Shown: positions 39,820 through 48,916, numbered from the stretch's first letter. The stretch: 64,000 bases of DNA from Legionella worsleiensis (GCF_001467535.1 NZ_LNZC01000009.1:47168-111167); one strand, 5' to 3'. Numbers and translations: made by a program. The notes: generated from the sequence alone by a model not told the origin.

Positions 39820-39928
39820 ACTAATAATCAGCCTGAATTATTTTGTTGATGATAAGGCTGTTATTTGGTATACCTAACCATTTTCTGTAAAACTCGCTAC
39901 ACCGAAGCAGCAGGAAAGGAATGCCAGA

Positions 39929-40405
39929 ATGACAGAACATTTAATCGATAAAACCAACGAGAGACCATACAACGTGAAAAACGACGCAATAAGTAGCATG
40001 GGAATTGCACCTTATCAGGAAACTGATGGGGAAGAATATATGAATGAAAAGCAGTTAGCACATATCGAAAAAATATTGCTGGCTTGGCGTCAATCATTAA
40101 TGGAAGAAGTTGATCGAACTGTGACACACATGAAAGATGAAGCAGCGAATTTTCCCGATCCTTCAGACCGGGCAAGTCAGGAAGAAGAATTCAGTATTGA
40201 ATTACGTACTCGTGACAGAGAACGCAAACTCATCAAAAAAATTGAAGATGCTCTGGAACGATTAAGAAATGATGATTTTGGTTACTGTGAGGCCTGTGGA
40301 ATAGAGATTGGCCTAAAACGATTGGAAGCAAGGCCAACTGCTACGCTATGCATAGACTGCAAAACGTTATCTGAAATCAAGGAAAGACAAAATCAAGGCG
40401 CATAG
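39929..40405 (+). CDS. dksA: RNA polymerase-binding transcription factor DksA
   Basis: 158 residues. Coiled coil with the acidic tip [14 protein letters not shown] (the two Asp residues important for polymerase modulation), then zinc finger [17 protein letters not shown]…CIDC. Acts with ppGpp in the stringent response that governs the Legionella switch to the transmissive phase. Start ATG has AGGAAAGG about 11 bases upstream. Confidence 0.96.
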   Translation: MTEHLIDKTNERPYNVKNDAISSMGIAPYQETDGEEYMNEKQLAHIEKILLAWRQSLMEEVDRTVTHMKDEAANFPDPSDRASQEEEFSIELRTRDRERKLIKKIEDALERLRNDDFGYCEACGIEIGLKRLEARPTATLCIDCKTLSEIKERQNQGA

Positions 40406-40443
40406 CAGTCAGAGGCTCTTTTGTCATCACGAATTATTTTCAT

Positions 40444-40617
40444 CAGGGTAAACGCATCTAAACGTATTATCTAAGACCAAGATGCCTACGTTCTGCGCTT
40501 TATGCGCAGAATCCAGATCTTTACCTGCACGAAGATCGCATGGATCCTGCGCATAAAGCGCAGGATGTAGGCAAAAGGGTGGACGTTTATGTTCATAATT
40601 AAGATGCGTTTGCCCTG
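40444..40617 (-). mobile_element. 174-bp palindromic MITE-like element, copy A
   Basis: Terminal inverted repeats CAGGGTAAACGCATCT…AGATGCGTTTGCCCTG. Flanked by an exact 10-base target duplication TTATTTTCAT (40434-40443 and 40618-40627). Inside are two hairpins built on TCTGCGC-TTATGCGCAGA-like and CCTGCGC-ATAAAGCGCAGG-like arms which also pair with each other. Opposite orientation to copies B-D. No ORF for a transposase; an apparent minus-strand ORF across it is a by-product. It lies between dksA and waaA. Confidence 0.85.
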
Positions 40618-40722
40618 TTATTTTCATAACGTGCAAAGAGTTCCCGTCCTCTTCATCACATGCAGAAGACGGGAATTAAAATCCCTAAATCATCTATCCT
40701 GAACATTAATTTGCTGAACAGG

Positions 40723-41988
40723 TTAAATTGTTGGCTTCATTATTTGCTCAATAATGCCTAAATGCTTTAAAACCGAACCCTTATTGTTTTCAAGAACCGT
40801 CCTTGCATTTTTAACCATACGGCCTTGAAATGCTTTATCATGGTGTAACGTGATTATGGCATCAATTAATTCACCCGCCTGCGTGACGATCTGAATCGCT
40901 TCAGCATCCAAAAGATCACGGCAAATTGTTTTAAAATTATCGACATGATGCCCACTCAAAACGGGTACATTCATCGCTATGGGCTCTAAAACATTATGCC
41001 CACCAACGGGAACCAGACTGCCGCCTACAAAAGCGTAGTCGCTGATTTGAAATAACCCCAAAAGTTCCCCCAAAGTATCCACAATAACGATGTCGTTACT
41101 CTTTGAAATGGAAACGAGATTACTGCGCAAACCGGTATTAAAACCCGCTTGAACACTGAGTTGATATACTGTTTGAAAACGCTCAGGATGACGGGGAGCG
41201 ATTAATAAGATCACGTTGGGTATCGCTTTTTGAAGCCTGGGTAACTCTGCTAAAAGGCAGGATTCTTCGCCATCATGAGTGCTGGCGGCTATGACCACTG
41301 TTCGGTAGTTACCCCAATGACTTTTTAGCTCGGCAACATGACTCGTATCCACAGTATGGGTTTGTAAATCAAATTTCATGTTACCCAAAACCTGCACATG
41401 ACTGGCTCTGGCGCCTAGGGCAATAAATCGTCTGGCATCATCATCACTTTGAGTCAAGATGGCTGAGAATTGATTTAAAAGCGGTTTAAAAAACCATTTA
41501 AACTTGATATACCCTCGCATAGAGCGCTCAGACAGTCTGGCATTGGCGAGTACCAAAGGTACCTTGTGTGCATGAGTCTGATGAATAAGATTGGGCCACA
41601 ATTCAGTCTCCATAATCACTACAATGCGGGGCTTTACCTTACCCAAAAAACGCATCAGTACCCTAGGTAAGTCATAAGGGATGTAGCTGTGCATAACCTT
41701 GTCACCAAAACGCAGCCTAACTCGTTCTGATCCTGTTGGTGTCATTGTAGTCACTAAAACAGACCAATTTTTTTCCAGCATCACATCAATCAATGGCGTT
41801 GCTGCAATAACTTCACCCAATGAAACCGCATGCAACCAAACGTCTATGGCTTTATTTACAGGAATTCCTATGCTAAAACGCTCAGATATACGCATTCTGT
41901 ATTCCGGTAACTTTCGCCCCTTCCACCACAACCTGAGAAGAATAAAGGGAGTCAGCAAATACATTATAAAAGAATAAATCTGTCGCAT
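40723..41988 (-). CDS. waaA: 3-deoxy-D-manno-octulosonic acid (Kdo) transferase
   Basis: 421 residues from the ATG at 41988; an upstream ATG at 42030 would add 14 atypical residues. N-terminal membrane anchor (MRQIYSFIMYLLTPFILLRL), the VWLHAVSLGEVIAATPL motif with the catalytic Glu, METELWPNLI, and the C-terminal GGSLVPVGGHNVLEP sugar-nucleotide site. Adds Kdo to lipid A at the inner membrane. Length as in E. coli (425). Confidence 0.95.
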   Translation of the reverse strand: MRQIYSFIMYLLTPFILLRLWWKGRKLPEYRMRISERFSIGIPVNKAIDVWLHAVSLGEVIAATPLIDVMLEKNWSVLVTTMTPTGSERVRLRFGDKVMHSYIPYDLPRVLMRFLGKVKPRIVVIMETELWPNLIHQTHAHKVPLVLANARLSERSMRGYIKFKWFFKPLLNQFSAILTQSDDDARRFIALGARASHVQVLGNMKFDLQTHTVDTSHVAELKSHWGNYRTVVIAASTHDGEESCLLAELPRLQKAIPNVILLIAPRHPERFQTVYQLSVQAGFNTGLRSNLVSISKSNDIVIVDTLGELLGLFQISDYAFVGGSLVPVGGHNVLEPIAMNVPVLSGHHVDNFKTICRDLLDAEAIQIVTQAGELIDAIITLHHDKAFQGRMVKNARTVLENNKGSVLKHLGIIEQIMKPTI

Positions 41989-42391
41989 AGAGACACACCA
42001 AAACGCTAAAGAGGCACAGTATATACCCAAAAGTATTCGTGATGCGATACATTATCCGGTCGTTACCCCACAGGAGTTTCTGTTGACATGCAGCCCTCTT
42101 TTTCCTCAGGATGAATTTTCAACCCCAAAAACCCCCTGCACTAACTGCCATAAAATTGCATACTTTTTTTTATAGTTTGATTGAAACGTAACTCTCCACC
42201 TCATCCCGAGCGCAGCGAGGGATCTCCCTGCAGTGGCAGATACTAAAATAGGGGAGTTACATTTAAACCATCAATGCGTTGAAGGACAATTGGCTTTTTT
42301 ATTGATTCTGATGGATAATTAGGCTTCCTGAGCATATATTAAATATATAATTACCTAAACCATGGATGTCCTCTTAGGATGAATAACCACA
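41989..42391. other. Divergent waaA/djlA intergenic region
   Basis: About 400 bases with no gene. It contains the imperfect palindrome listed at 42188-42260 and an AT-rich stretch before djlA ending in a CTTAGGATG ribosome-site region. Confidence 0.4.
42188..42260. repeat. Imperfect palindromic repeat
   Basis: Outer arms GTAACTCTCC and GGGGAGTTAC (9 of 10), inner CATCCCGAGCGCAGCGAGGGATC with a short hairpin (CCCGAGCGCAGCGAGGG in part). Similar GGGGAGTTAC / CTCCCC ends border the hairpin after rapA at about 5843-5904, suggesting a small dispersed palindrome family. Confidence 0.35.
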
Positions 42392-43312
42392 ATGAGTTTT
42401 AGAGATTTCTTTACATTATCCACCTGGTGGGGAAAGCTTCTCGGAGCATTCTTTGGATTTTTGACCGCAGGACCATTGGGTGCCTTGTTCGGAATTCTTG
42501 TAGGTAATTTTTTTGATAAAGGGCTTGCTGCTCATTTTGCCAATCCGCACTGGTATTATATTTCCGAGAAAAAAAAAGCGGTACAGAAAGCTTTTTTTGA
42601 GACCACTTTTTCCGTAATGGGGCATATAGCAAAAGCTGATGGGCGGGTCACAGAACAAGAAATCAACATGGCCAAATTGCTTATGAAGGAAATGCGCCTG
42701 AGTTCAGAACAAGTAACCCTTGCCAAGCGATTATTCAATGAAGGAAAGAACAAACAATTCAAACTCGATAGTGCCCTGTTTGAATTAAAACGAATTTGTC
42801 GCGATAATCGTGAGTTACTGAAGTTATTTGTAGACATTCAATACAGAGCCGCTCAGGTTGATGGCCTGACCACTGCAAAAATCAAAGTACTGGATGTTGT
42901 TTTTGCATGTTTAGGCTTTGCACCACTGCACAGGCAGTATCGATTTTATGATGATTTTAATTACACGTCCTATGCTCAGCAACAAGCACAAGCGGAATAT
43001 TACAGAAATCAACAACAGCAAAAACAACAGGAAAACACACAAAGCCATCAGTACTCTTCATCAAACAAACAGTACTACTCCAAACAACAATCGCCACAAA
43101 ATAATCTTGCACATGCCTATGCCTTGCTTGAAGTTCACCCAGGTTCAAGTAAACAAGAGGTAAAACGTGCTTACCGACAATTGCTCAGTCGCAATCATCC
43201 CGATAAATTAATCGCCCAGGGTTTACCCGAAGAGATGATCAAACTGGCTAACGACAAAACACATAAAATTATGAAGGCCTATGAGCTGATTTGTCAAAAT
43301 CAAGGATGGTAA
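42392..43312 (+). CDS. djlA: Membrane-anchored DnaJ-like co-chaperone DjlA
   Basis: 306 residues. N-terminal glycine-rich membrane segment (LLGAFFGFLTAGPLGALFGILVG), a TerB-like helical domain (about 60-175), a Gln/Asn-rich linker, and a C-terminal J domain with NHPDKL and the usual helix I YALLEVHPGSSKQEVKRAYR in part. Type III DnaK partner at the inner membrane; needed for Legionella intracellular survival according to the literature I recall. The last codons and stop lie within the target duplication of MITE copy B. Confidence 0.93.
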   Translation: MSFRDFFTLSTWWGKLLGAFFGFLTAGPLGALFGILVGNFFDKGLAAHFANPHWYYISEKKKAVQKAFFETTFSVMGHIAKADGRVTEQEINMAKLLMKEMRLSSEQVTLAKRLFNEGKNKQFKLDSALFELKRICRDNRELLKLFVDIQYRAAQVDGLTTAKIKVLDVVFACLGFAPLHRQYRFYDDFNYTSYAQQQAQAEYYRNQQQQKQQENTQSHQYSSSNKQYYSKQQSPQNNLAHAYALLEVHPGSSKQEVKRAYRQLLSRNHPDKLIAQGLPEEMIKLANDKTHKIMKAYELICQNQGW

Positions 43313-43313
43313 C

Positions 43314-43487
43314 CAGGGTAAACGCATCTAAATTATGAACATAAATCTCCACACTTTTGCCTACGTCCTGCGCTTTATGCGCAGGATCCATGCGATCTTA
43401 GTGCAGGTAAAGATCTGGATTCTGCGCATAAAGCGCAGAAAGTAGACATCCTGGTCTTAGATAATACGTTTAGATGCGTTTACCCTG
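43314..43487 (+). mobile_element. 174-bp palindromic MITE-like element, copy B
   Basis: Inverted ends CAGGGTAAACG…CGTTTACCCTG. Exact 10-base target duplication GGATGGTAAC at 43304-43313 and 43488-43497; the left copy holds the last djlA codons and stop, so the gene was left intact. Same length and orientation as copies C and D. Confidence 0.88.
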
Positions 43488-43518
43488 GGATGGTAACCGC
43501 TTAACGTGTAAAAACAGC

Positions 43519-44274
43519 TTAAGAGCGTCGCCCTAAAAAGTTGGCAATTGAAACAAGCTTACTTTGCAATAAAGATACCGAATGGATGTAAGAATCTAAA
43601 ACCGCACGAGGCTGCGTTTTTGTTTCAGGTACTTTAGTCATCCAACCATGCACAAAAGAAATCAATAAATCCTCACTGTAATCATAATCATGGTCGGCTC
43701 CTGGCATTTGCATGGCAAGATAAGACTTTTCTTTAAATTGTTTTTTTCTTTTATCCATAGCCGCTAATACTGTATCGTAATCAAACTGACCAACCACATC
43801 AAAAATGGGGAAACGAAACTCGGAACCCTTGTCCTTGATATCAATATCACCATAAGCTGAAATCATCACCAATGCGTTAATCATCTTTGATTGCGGTTTA
43901 CTGAAATATTCAAGCGATTGGTTTAATTGATCTCCATAGTGAATCAGGATAATTCGTTTATTTTTCTCTTTCCTTAAAGAACCAATGACCTCAGGCAATT
44001 GGTTTATCCAAGGAATACCCTGTGCCGGATTACAGTTTAATAATACGACAGACCATCCATTTGTTGCCAGTTTATTAGCGCACTGCGCCAACATATCCGA
44101 CCAATGGGGCTGCTCTCCTCCACGGACTATCAGCACGGCTCCATAACGTTGAGTTTGTGCAGGCCAAAAGGGTAATTGCAGTTTCTTTTGATCGACAGTG
44201 ATCTCCAGTTGATCAGCACTTAAACTGGTAGAAATAAAGAAAAGAAAAAATAAGATCCGGACAATTGGTTTCAT
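43519..44274 (-). CDS. DUF3530-like secreted alpha/beta-hydrolase-fold protein
   Basis: 251 residues. Signal peptide MKPIVRILFFLFFISTSLSA. The rest looks like an alpha/beta hydrolase (AVLIVRGGEQPHWSD, WSVVLLNCNP, RIILIHYGDQLNQS, ALVMISAYGDID, PGADHDYDYSED with a late His). The nucleophile elbow reads IHYGD, with no Ser or Cys at the expected place, so hydrolytic activity is doubtful. 59 bases downstream of plaA on the same strand. DUF3530 assignment is by general resemblance. Confidence 0.65.
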   Translation of the reverse strand: MKPIVRILFFLFFISTSLSADQLEITVDQKKLQLPFWPAQTQRYGAVLIVRGGEQPHWSDMLAQCANKLATNGWSVVLLNCNPAQGIPWINQLPEVIGSLRKEKNKRIILIHYGDQLNQSLEYFSKPQSKMINALVMISAYGDIDIKDKGSEFRFPIFDVVGQFDYDTVLAAMDKRKKQFKEKSYLAMQMPGADHDYDYSEDLLISFVHGWMTKVPETKTQPRAVLDSYIHSVSLLQSKLVSIANFLGRRS

Positions 44275-44333
44275 ATATCCCTATAGAGTCAAGCAAATAA
44301 AAACCGGGATAATCCATCCCGGTTAATACGGTT

Positions 44334-45269
44334 TTAAACCGGTTTATCTGAAAACTCAACGCCCGCTGCATCAAGGGCGGCACGAGCTTTTTCTGCCATC
44401 AACTGATGAGCAAATGATGTAGGATGCACTAAATCAAAAAAGAGGAAACCATCACACTGTTCGCCCGTTTTGCGAGGGCTAACCCTGGAAACCATTTTAA
44501 GAACCGAGCGACGAGAAGATTCATCAGCTATAGAATTGGCACATGTACCTGTGATATTGGTAATTCCATAATCCTCAGCGTGTTCCAATACATCGTTAAA
44601 GGCCGAATTCAAATCAAAATAATACCAATTTACCTCAGGATAAGTTTGCTTCATTTGGGCAAAAGTTTTAAGTAACGCTTCATTATGCTGGTTTGCGTAA
44701 TAGCTTAAAGGTTCAATAGAGCCGAATTCTAAAGCTGCTGGAGTCCTGCCCAAATCAGGCAAATTCAGAACAAGAATATGTTTCGCTCCCTTGTTTACCA
44801 GCTGCTCCAAACCATGAGTAATGCCTGTATTAACATCGTTTAATGTTTGATCAACTTCAGCAGGCATGCCCAGATAATTATTTGCACCTATCCAAATCAC
44901 AAAAAGACTGTCTTCACTTGCCTTATCATTATTCGCCAGCAAATAGGTTTTAATTTCTCTTCTTAGAGTAAACAAGACATCATCTTCATCATCCTCTTCA
45001 GATACCCCGGCTCCGCCTATAGCGTAATCGTAAAGATGCGCTGCCGGATTCTCGGGAAAATATGAAGCAACCAAACGCTCTATCCAAACGGGGCCATTAG
45101 AAAAACGCCCTTCGAAATAGGGAGGAGATTGAGGTAACTGGTGTTTCATGTATTCGTATAAATTGCCATTATCAGACAGGCTATCCCCAAATACTACAAT
45201 GTTGTTTAGCGGTGTAGCGGCAACAATTCCAGAAAATAAAAAAGCACCCACGGTAGCTATTAGTTTCAT
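44334..45269 (-). CDS. plaA: Secreted GDSL lysophospholipase A PlaA
   Basis: 311 residues from the ATG at 45269, which gives a clean signal peptide (MKLIATVGAFLFSGIVAA); an upstream ATG at 45308 does not. GDSL block VVFGDSLSDNGN with the catalytic Ser, oxyanion IWIGANNYLG, and DLVHPT with the catalytic Asp and His near the C-terminus. Two cysteines (TGTCANS and GEQCDG) enclose about 30 residues, the disulfide loop that the metalloprotease ProA is reported to cut for activation. Exported through type II secretion and detoxifies lysophospholipids. Confidence 0.93.
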   Translation of the reverse strand: MKLIATVGAFLFSGIVAATPLNNIVVFGDSLSDNGNLYEYMKHQLPQSPPYFEGRFSNGPVWIERLVASYFPENPAAHLYDYAIGGAGVSEEDDEDDVLFTLRREIKTYLLANNDKASEDSLFVIWIGANNYLGMPAEVDQTLNDVNTGITHGLEQLVNKGAKHILVLNLPDLGRTPAALEFGSIEPLSYYANQHNEALLKTFAQMKQTYPEVNWYYFDLNSAFNDVLEHAEDYGITNITGTCANSIADESSRRSVLKMVSRVSPRKTGEQCDGFLFFDLVHPTSFAHQLMAEKARAALDAAGVEFSDKPV

Positions 45270-45438
45270 GAATACCCTTGGTTGATTGATTTTTTTTAAA
45301 AAAAACATTGATTATTATACGATGAAACATGACTATTAATCAATTTTAGCTGAACTGCACGGTACATAACGCTGTTTAATTATAGGTTTAAATTGTTCAT
45401 TAAACACATTTTTTTTCCCTTTTTTTTTGAGATAAAAT

Positions 45439-45945
45439 ATGACCCAATTTGAAAAAAATTACATCTTATCTTGCCTGAATTCTCTGGATGAGATATTAAA
45501 TGATGCCAATCAGCTGGACACAGCAATCACTAATTTTTCAGGCCATAACAATACGGATTTACGTTATTGTTCAAACCTGACAATTACTGATGCTCCATTA
45601 TGGTCAGACCAAGAAAAAAAAGCATTCTCAGCGGCATTTTTTGAAGCAACCGCACGCGCCAACTATACTTTTTTAACAACCCCTGAGTTAGCCCAAACGG
45701 TAAGTCAAGCCCAATCCATTTGGTGGACACACTACAAGCCGTTGCTGTCCGCAAATACCGATACTGAAAACAGAATCCAATCCGTTATTGCCAATATAAA
45801 ACAAATAAAAAGTGATTTAATAAATGAAATTCCATCTGATGCACCACCCGATGTCACCATGAAAAATAAATACCCTTTTTTCACGGCGTTAGCTGCTGTG
45901 GGTGTAGCTGCATTGATTGGAACGGTTGTCGCAATGAAACCTTAG
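45439..45945 (+). CDS. C-tail-anchored protein at the mavE position (effector candidate)
   Basis: 168 residues. Helical soluble part and one C-terminal membrane segment (FFTALAAVGVAALIGTVVAM) ending four residues before the stop. In L. pneumophila the gene beside plaA (lpg2343) is mavE (lpg2344), an effector with a C-terminal membrane segment and an NPxY motif. This protein has the tail and the position but no NPxY, and is shorter than the roughly 200 residues I remember. Either a diverged MavE or a different tail-anchored protein. Confidence 0.55.
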   Translation: MTQFEKNYILSCLNSLDEILNDANQLDTAITNFSGHNNTDLRYCSNLTITDAPLWSDQEKKAFSAAFFEATARANYTFLTTPELAQTVSQAQSIWWTHYKPLLSANTDTENRIQSVIANIKQIKSDLINEIPSDAPPDVTMKNKYPFFTALAAVGVAALIGTVVAMKP

Positions 45946-45976
45946 CGCTACACAACATGCTTCATTGAGCGTTTGT

Positions 45977-46150
45977 CTGGGCAAACGCATCTAAATTATG
46001 AACATAAATCTCCACCCTTTTGCCTACGTCCTGCGCTTTATGTGCAGGATCCATGCGATCTTAGTGCAGACAAAGATCTGGATTCTGCACATAAAGCGCA
46101 GAACGTAGGCGTCTTGGTCTTAGATAATACGTTTAGATGCGTTTACCCTG
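45977..46150 (+). mobile_element. 174-bp palindromic MITE-like element, copy C
   Basis: Same length and internal hairpins as B and D, with two changes breaking the CTTTATGYGCAG symmetry. The left terminus reads CTGGG instead of CAGGG, and no target duplication is visible (GAGCGTTTGT left, TTAAACAGCC right). Probably the oldest copy, or one whose flank has been rearranged. Confidence 0.8.
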
Positions 46151-46192
46151 TTAAACAGCCAGCCAATCAGAACATCTGAATCTTCAAGAGAG

Positions 46193-46381
46193 TTATTTAA
46201 AACGATACCCACCTCTATACTCTTCAAGCACATCCCGAGTTTCATCTTTAATGTGCTGTCTTAGTGTATCAATGACCTTTTGAGTGTATTTATGGGGCAC
46301 TTCATCGTCTTTGAATCGTTTATGTTCTTTGAGAGTTTTTCTGCCATTATCCTTAAAAAACACGCTCGAATTAAATTTCAC
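46193..46381 (-). CDS. Small unrecognised basic protein, GTG start
   Basis: 62 codons from GTG at 46379-46381, with GAGGA 8 bases upstream. The product is highly charged and helical (KYTQKVIDTLRQHIKDETRDVLEEYRG in part). Composition and ribosome site argue for a real gene; no homology recognised. Confidence 0.5.
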   Translation of the reverse strand: MKFNSSVFFKDNGRKTLKEHKRFKDDEVPHKYTQKVIDTLRQHIKDETRDVLEEYRGGYRFK

Positions 46382-46707
46382 TTTTTAGTCCTCAAATTTT
46401 AATTAATATTATTTATCAGCGTGTTAATAGTAAATTCTCAGGACATTTAAGGCAAGAAAAACTACAGAGCATCTGAATATTGAACCATGATAAAATTCTT
46501 CACGTCATTCTGAGCACAGCCGAAGTGAGACATGGCATTCATATACAGTTCAATAGACAGGTATGTTAATGAGTTTGAGGGACGTATTATTGCAGGCGTT
46601 ACATGAGAAAAACAAAAAAGATAAGCTATTATGTGCATGAATAAGTCAATAATTCATGCACATAATTTTTTTAAGCGGGAGTACCTTAGGGCTTAATTGC
46701 CATGCAA
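46382..46707. other. Intergenic region before deaD 3' end
   Basis: 326 bases with no ORF worth calling. It holds the hairpin at 46629-46672. Confidence 0.4.
46629..46672. terminator. Terminator hairpin downstream of deaD
   Basis: Perfect 14-bp arms TTATGTGCATGAAT / ATTCATGCACATAA, a 9-base loop, followed by T7 on the plus strand. On the minus strand, where deaD would use it, the T tract is weaker, so it may act mainly on rightward transcripts. Confidence 0.6.
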
Positions 46708-48468
46708 TCAGGCACTACTGATTAAAGTAAGGTTTAATTGTCGTCCACAAACCCATGCTTTGGTCAAATCTCTAACCACTTCCTTGGACATTCCCTTGGG
46801 CAGGCGCACGGTAGAATGATCTTCATGAATTTTAAGACCGGTAATATATCGACTCTGTAAACCCGCTTCATTAGCAATAGCACCGACAATATTACCCGGT
46901 TTTACACCATGAACTTTACCCACATCTATTCGGAACAAGTCTTGAGCCGGTGATTCGTCATTGTATTTTTTTCGGTCATCCCCGAAACTCTTCCGGTCAC
47001 TGCCGAAACCTTTTTTATCACCGCCAAAAGATTTACGATCGCCACCAAATCCTTTTCTGTCATCACCAAAACGAGAACCACGATCAGATCGCCCTTCGCC
47101 ATTACGACTCACACGGCCTTCTTTAGCTGGGCGGGAGGAGGCAGGTAAAGCCAATTCTTTTTTCCAGGGTAAATCTTTGTGTAATAACAACGCAAGGGTT
47201 GCAGCAACATCTACCGGGGATACATCATGTTCTTTAATGTATTCTTCAACAATACGCTTGTAAGATGGCAGATTTGCATGCTCTAAACGCTCTGTAATAT
47301 TTGCCATAAAACGCTGTTGTCTGGCTACTTGTATCATGTGATCGTTGGGCACGTTCACTTTTTCTATTCGTTGACGGGTATGCCTTTCGATACTGCTAAT
47401 CAAACGTGATTCTTTGGGCGTTACAAACAAAATTGTCACCCCGGAGCGGCCGGCTCTTCCGGTTCTACCGATTCGATGGACGTAGGTTTCATTATCATGA
47501 GGCAAGTCATAATTGATAACGTGGGTAACTCGCTCCACATCCAGGCCTCGTGCCGCTACGTCGGTCGCAACCAAAATATCTATAGCGCCTTGTTTAAACT
47601 GGGAAATAATGCGTTCACGCAGGGCCTGAGTAATGTCCCCATGAATCGCCATGGCCCGAAGACCTTGTTGTTGCAACAGCTCAGCTACTTCTTCAGTACT
47701 GCTTTTAGTACGGGTAAAGACTATCACGCCCTGATAATCTTCAACTTCCAGAACACGAATCAATGCATCCGGTTTTTGGTGACCTGAAGCAAACAAAAAT
47801 CGTTGCTCAATGCTTTTCACCGTAGCGGTTTCCATTTTAATTTCTACGGAAGCCGGATCAGTCAGATAGTTATTGGCAATCTGCCGAATACGATAAGGCA
47901 TGGTCGCTGAGAATAAAGCAATCTGTTTTTTCTCGGGTAATTTAGCTAAAATCGTTTCAACATCTTCAATGAATCCCATACGCAACATTTCATCTGCTTC
48001 ATCCAGAATAAAGGTACGTAAATTTTCCAAAGGTAAAGTACCTTTGTCTATATGATCCAGAATACGGCCAGGTGTTCCAACGACAACCTGAGCACCGCCT
48101 CGTAATTGTTTTAATTGACGACCATACTCCTGACCGCCACACAATACGGCAATAGTAGTACCTCGTTGATGTTTGCTTAATACCTCAAACTGTTCGGCAA
48201 CCTGGATGGCAAGCTCACGAGTAGGCGCAATAATTAGCGCTTGTGTTCCTTGAATGGAAGGAGAAATATTTTGCAGGATTGGCAATGCAAAAGCAGCAGT
48301 TTTTCCTGTACCTGTTTGAGCTAAAGCAATAGCATCTCGGCCTTGCAATAACAACGGTATCGTTTGTGCCTGTATGGGGGAAGGCGTTGTAAAGTTCATA
48401 TCTACCAGAGCTTTATTCAAAGCATCTGAGAAATTAAAAGCAGAGAAATGAGTAATTTCTTGAGTCAT
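46708..48468 (-). CDS. deaD: Cold-shock DEAD-box RNA helicase DeaD/CsdA
   Basis: 586 residues. Helicase core motifs AQTGTGKTAAFALP, PTRELAIQV, VGTPGRILDH, LDEADEMLRMGF, FSATMP, ARGLDVERVTHV, HRIGRTGRAGRSG. After the core there is a region of repeated basic units (GDDRKGFGGDRKSFGG and similar, about 470-500) and a DbpA-type RNA-binding domain at the end (FRIDVGKVHGVKPGNIVGAI). Works in ribosome assembly and RNA unwinding in the cold. Confidence 0.95.
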   Translation of the reverse strand: MTQEITHFSAFNFSDALNKALVDMNFTTPSPIQAQTIPLLLQGRDAIALAQTGTGKTAAFALPILQNISPSIQGTQALIIAPTRELAIQVAEQFEVLSKHQRGTTIAVLCGGQEYGRQLKQLRGGAQVVVGTPGRILDHIDKGTLPLENLRTFILDEADEMLRMGFIEDVETILAKLPEKKQIALFSATMPYRIRQIANNYLTDPASVEIKMETATVKSIEQRFLFASGHQKPDALIRVLEVEDYQGVIVFTRTKSSTEEVAELLQQQGLRAMAIHGDITQALRERIISQFKQGAIDILVATDVAARGLDVERVTHVINYDLPHDNETYVHRIGRTGRAGRSGVTILFVTPKESRLISSIERHTRQRIEKVNVPNDHMIQVARQQRFMANITERLEHANLPSYKRIVEEYIKEHDVSPVDVAATLALLLHKDLPWKKELALPASSRPAKEGRVSRNGEGRSDRGSRFGDDRKGFGGDRKSFGGDKKGFGSDRKSFGDDRKKYNDESPAQDLFRIDVGKVHGVKPGNIVGAIANEAGLQSRYITGLKIHEDHSTVRLPKGMSKEVVRDLTKAWVCGRQLNLTLISSA

Positions 48469-48753
48469 AGTGTTCCTGATATAGTCAAAGCTTCAACCTG
48501 AAAAGGTTAAGTTATATAAAAATTGCTCAGTATAATAACAAAATAAACAGGGAGATGCACTATATTTATTACTTTTCTCAAATAAATCAGACAATTTATG
48601 TTCATCAATACCGATTTTTTTCCATCAAATATGAATTAAAATGATGCGAAAAATAGCGTTATTCAACTAAGCCAAGGGCTGATTGCAAGAGTATTCTTCA
48701 AAAATTTAAAGAGTAGTAGTACATACCCAACCCTCTTCCAATCAACTGCACCA

Positions 48754-48781
48754 ATTATAATACTCTTATCGTTTCATTCAA
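48754..48781 (-). promoter_or_regulatory. Sigma-70 promoter for deaD
   Basis: On the minus strand TTGAAT (48781-48776), 16 bases, TATAAT (48759-48754). A TATAAT is also present on the plus strand at 48756-48761 because the sequence is self-complementary. Confidence 0.55.
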
Positions 48782-48878
48782 TAGCTAGTTTTTTTCTACA
48801 TGCTTTAAACAGGTTGACTCAGATAGTGAAGTCCGATGCGGGAATGAGGGATTGATAAAAACTGATTTTGCACCAAGA

Positions 48879-48916
48879 CCTCTTCTTTGCAAGCACCTAA
48901 GAAGAGGCTATTTTTT
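48879..48916 (+). terminator. Hairpin with T tract on the plus strand near fadH
   Basis: Arms CCTCTTCTT / AAGAAGAGG, 11-base loop, then CTA and T6. The T tract suits rightward transcription, although both flanking genes read leftward. It could serve fadH weakly in reverse, or end a small RNA. Confidence 0.45.

Noticed and set aside
40427..40636. ORFs reading through the 174-bp elements (also 45973-46179)
   Set aside because: They coincide with the repeat boundaries and arise from the palindrome. No ribosome site and no independent conservation.
46961..47263. Proline/serine-rich ORF antisense to deaD
   Set aside because: Produced by the repeated Gly/Arg/Asp codons of the deaD tail.
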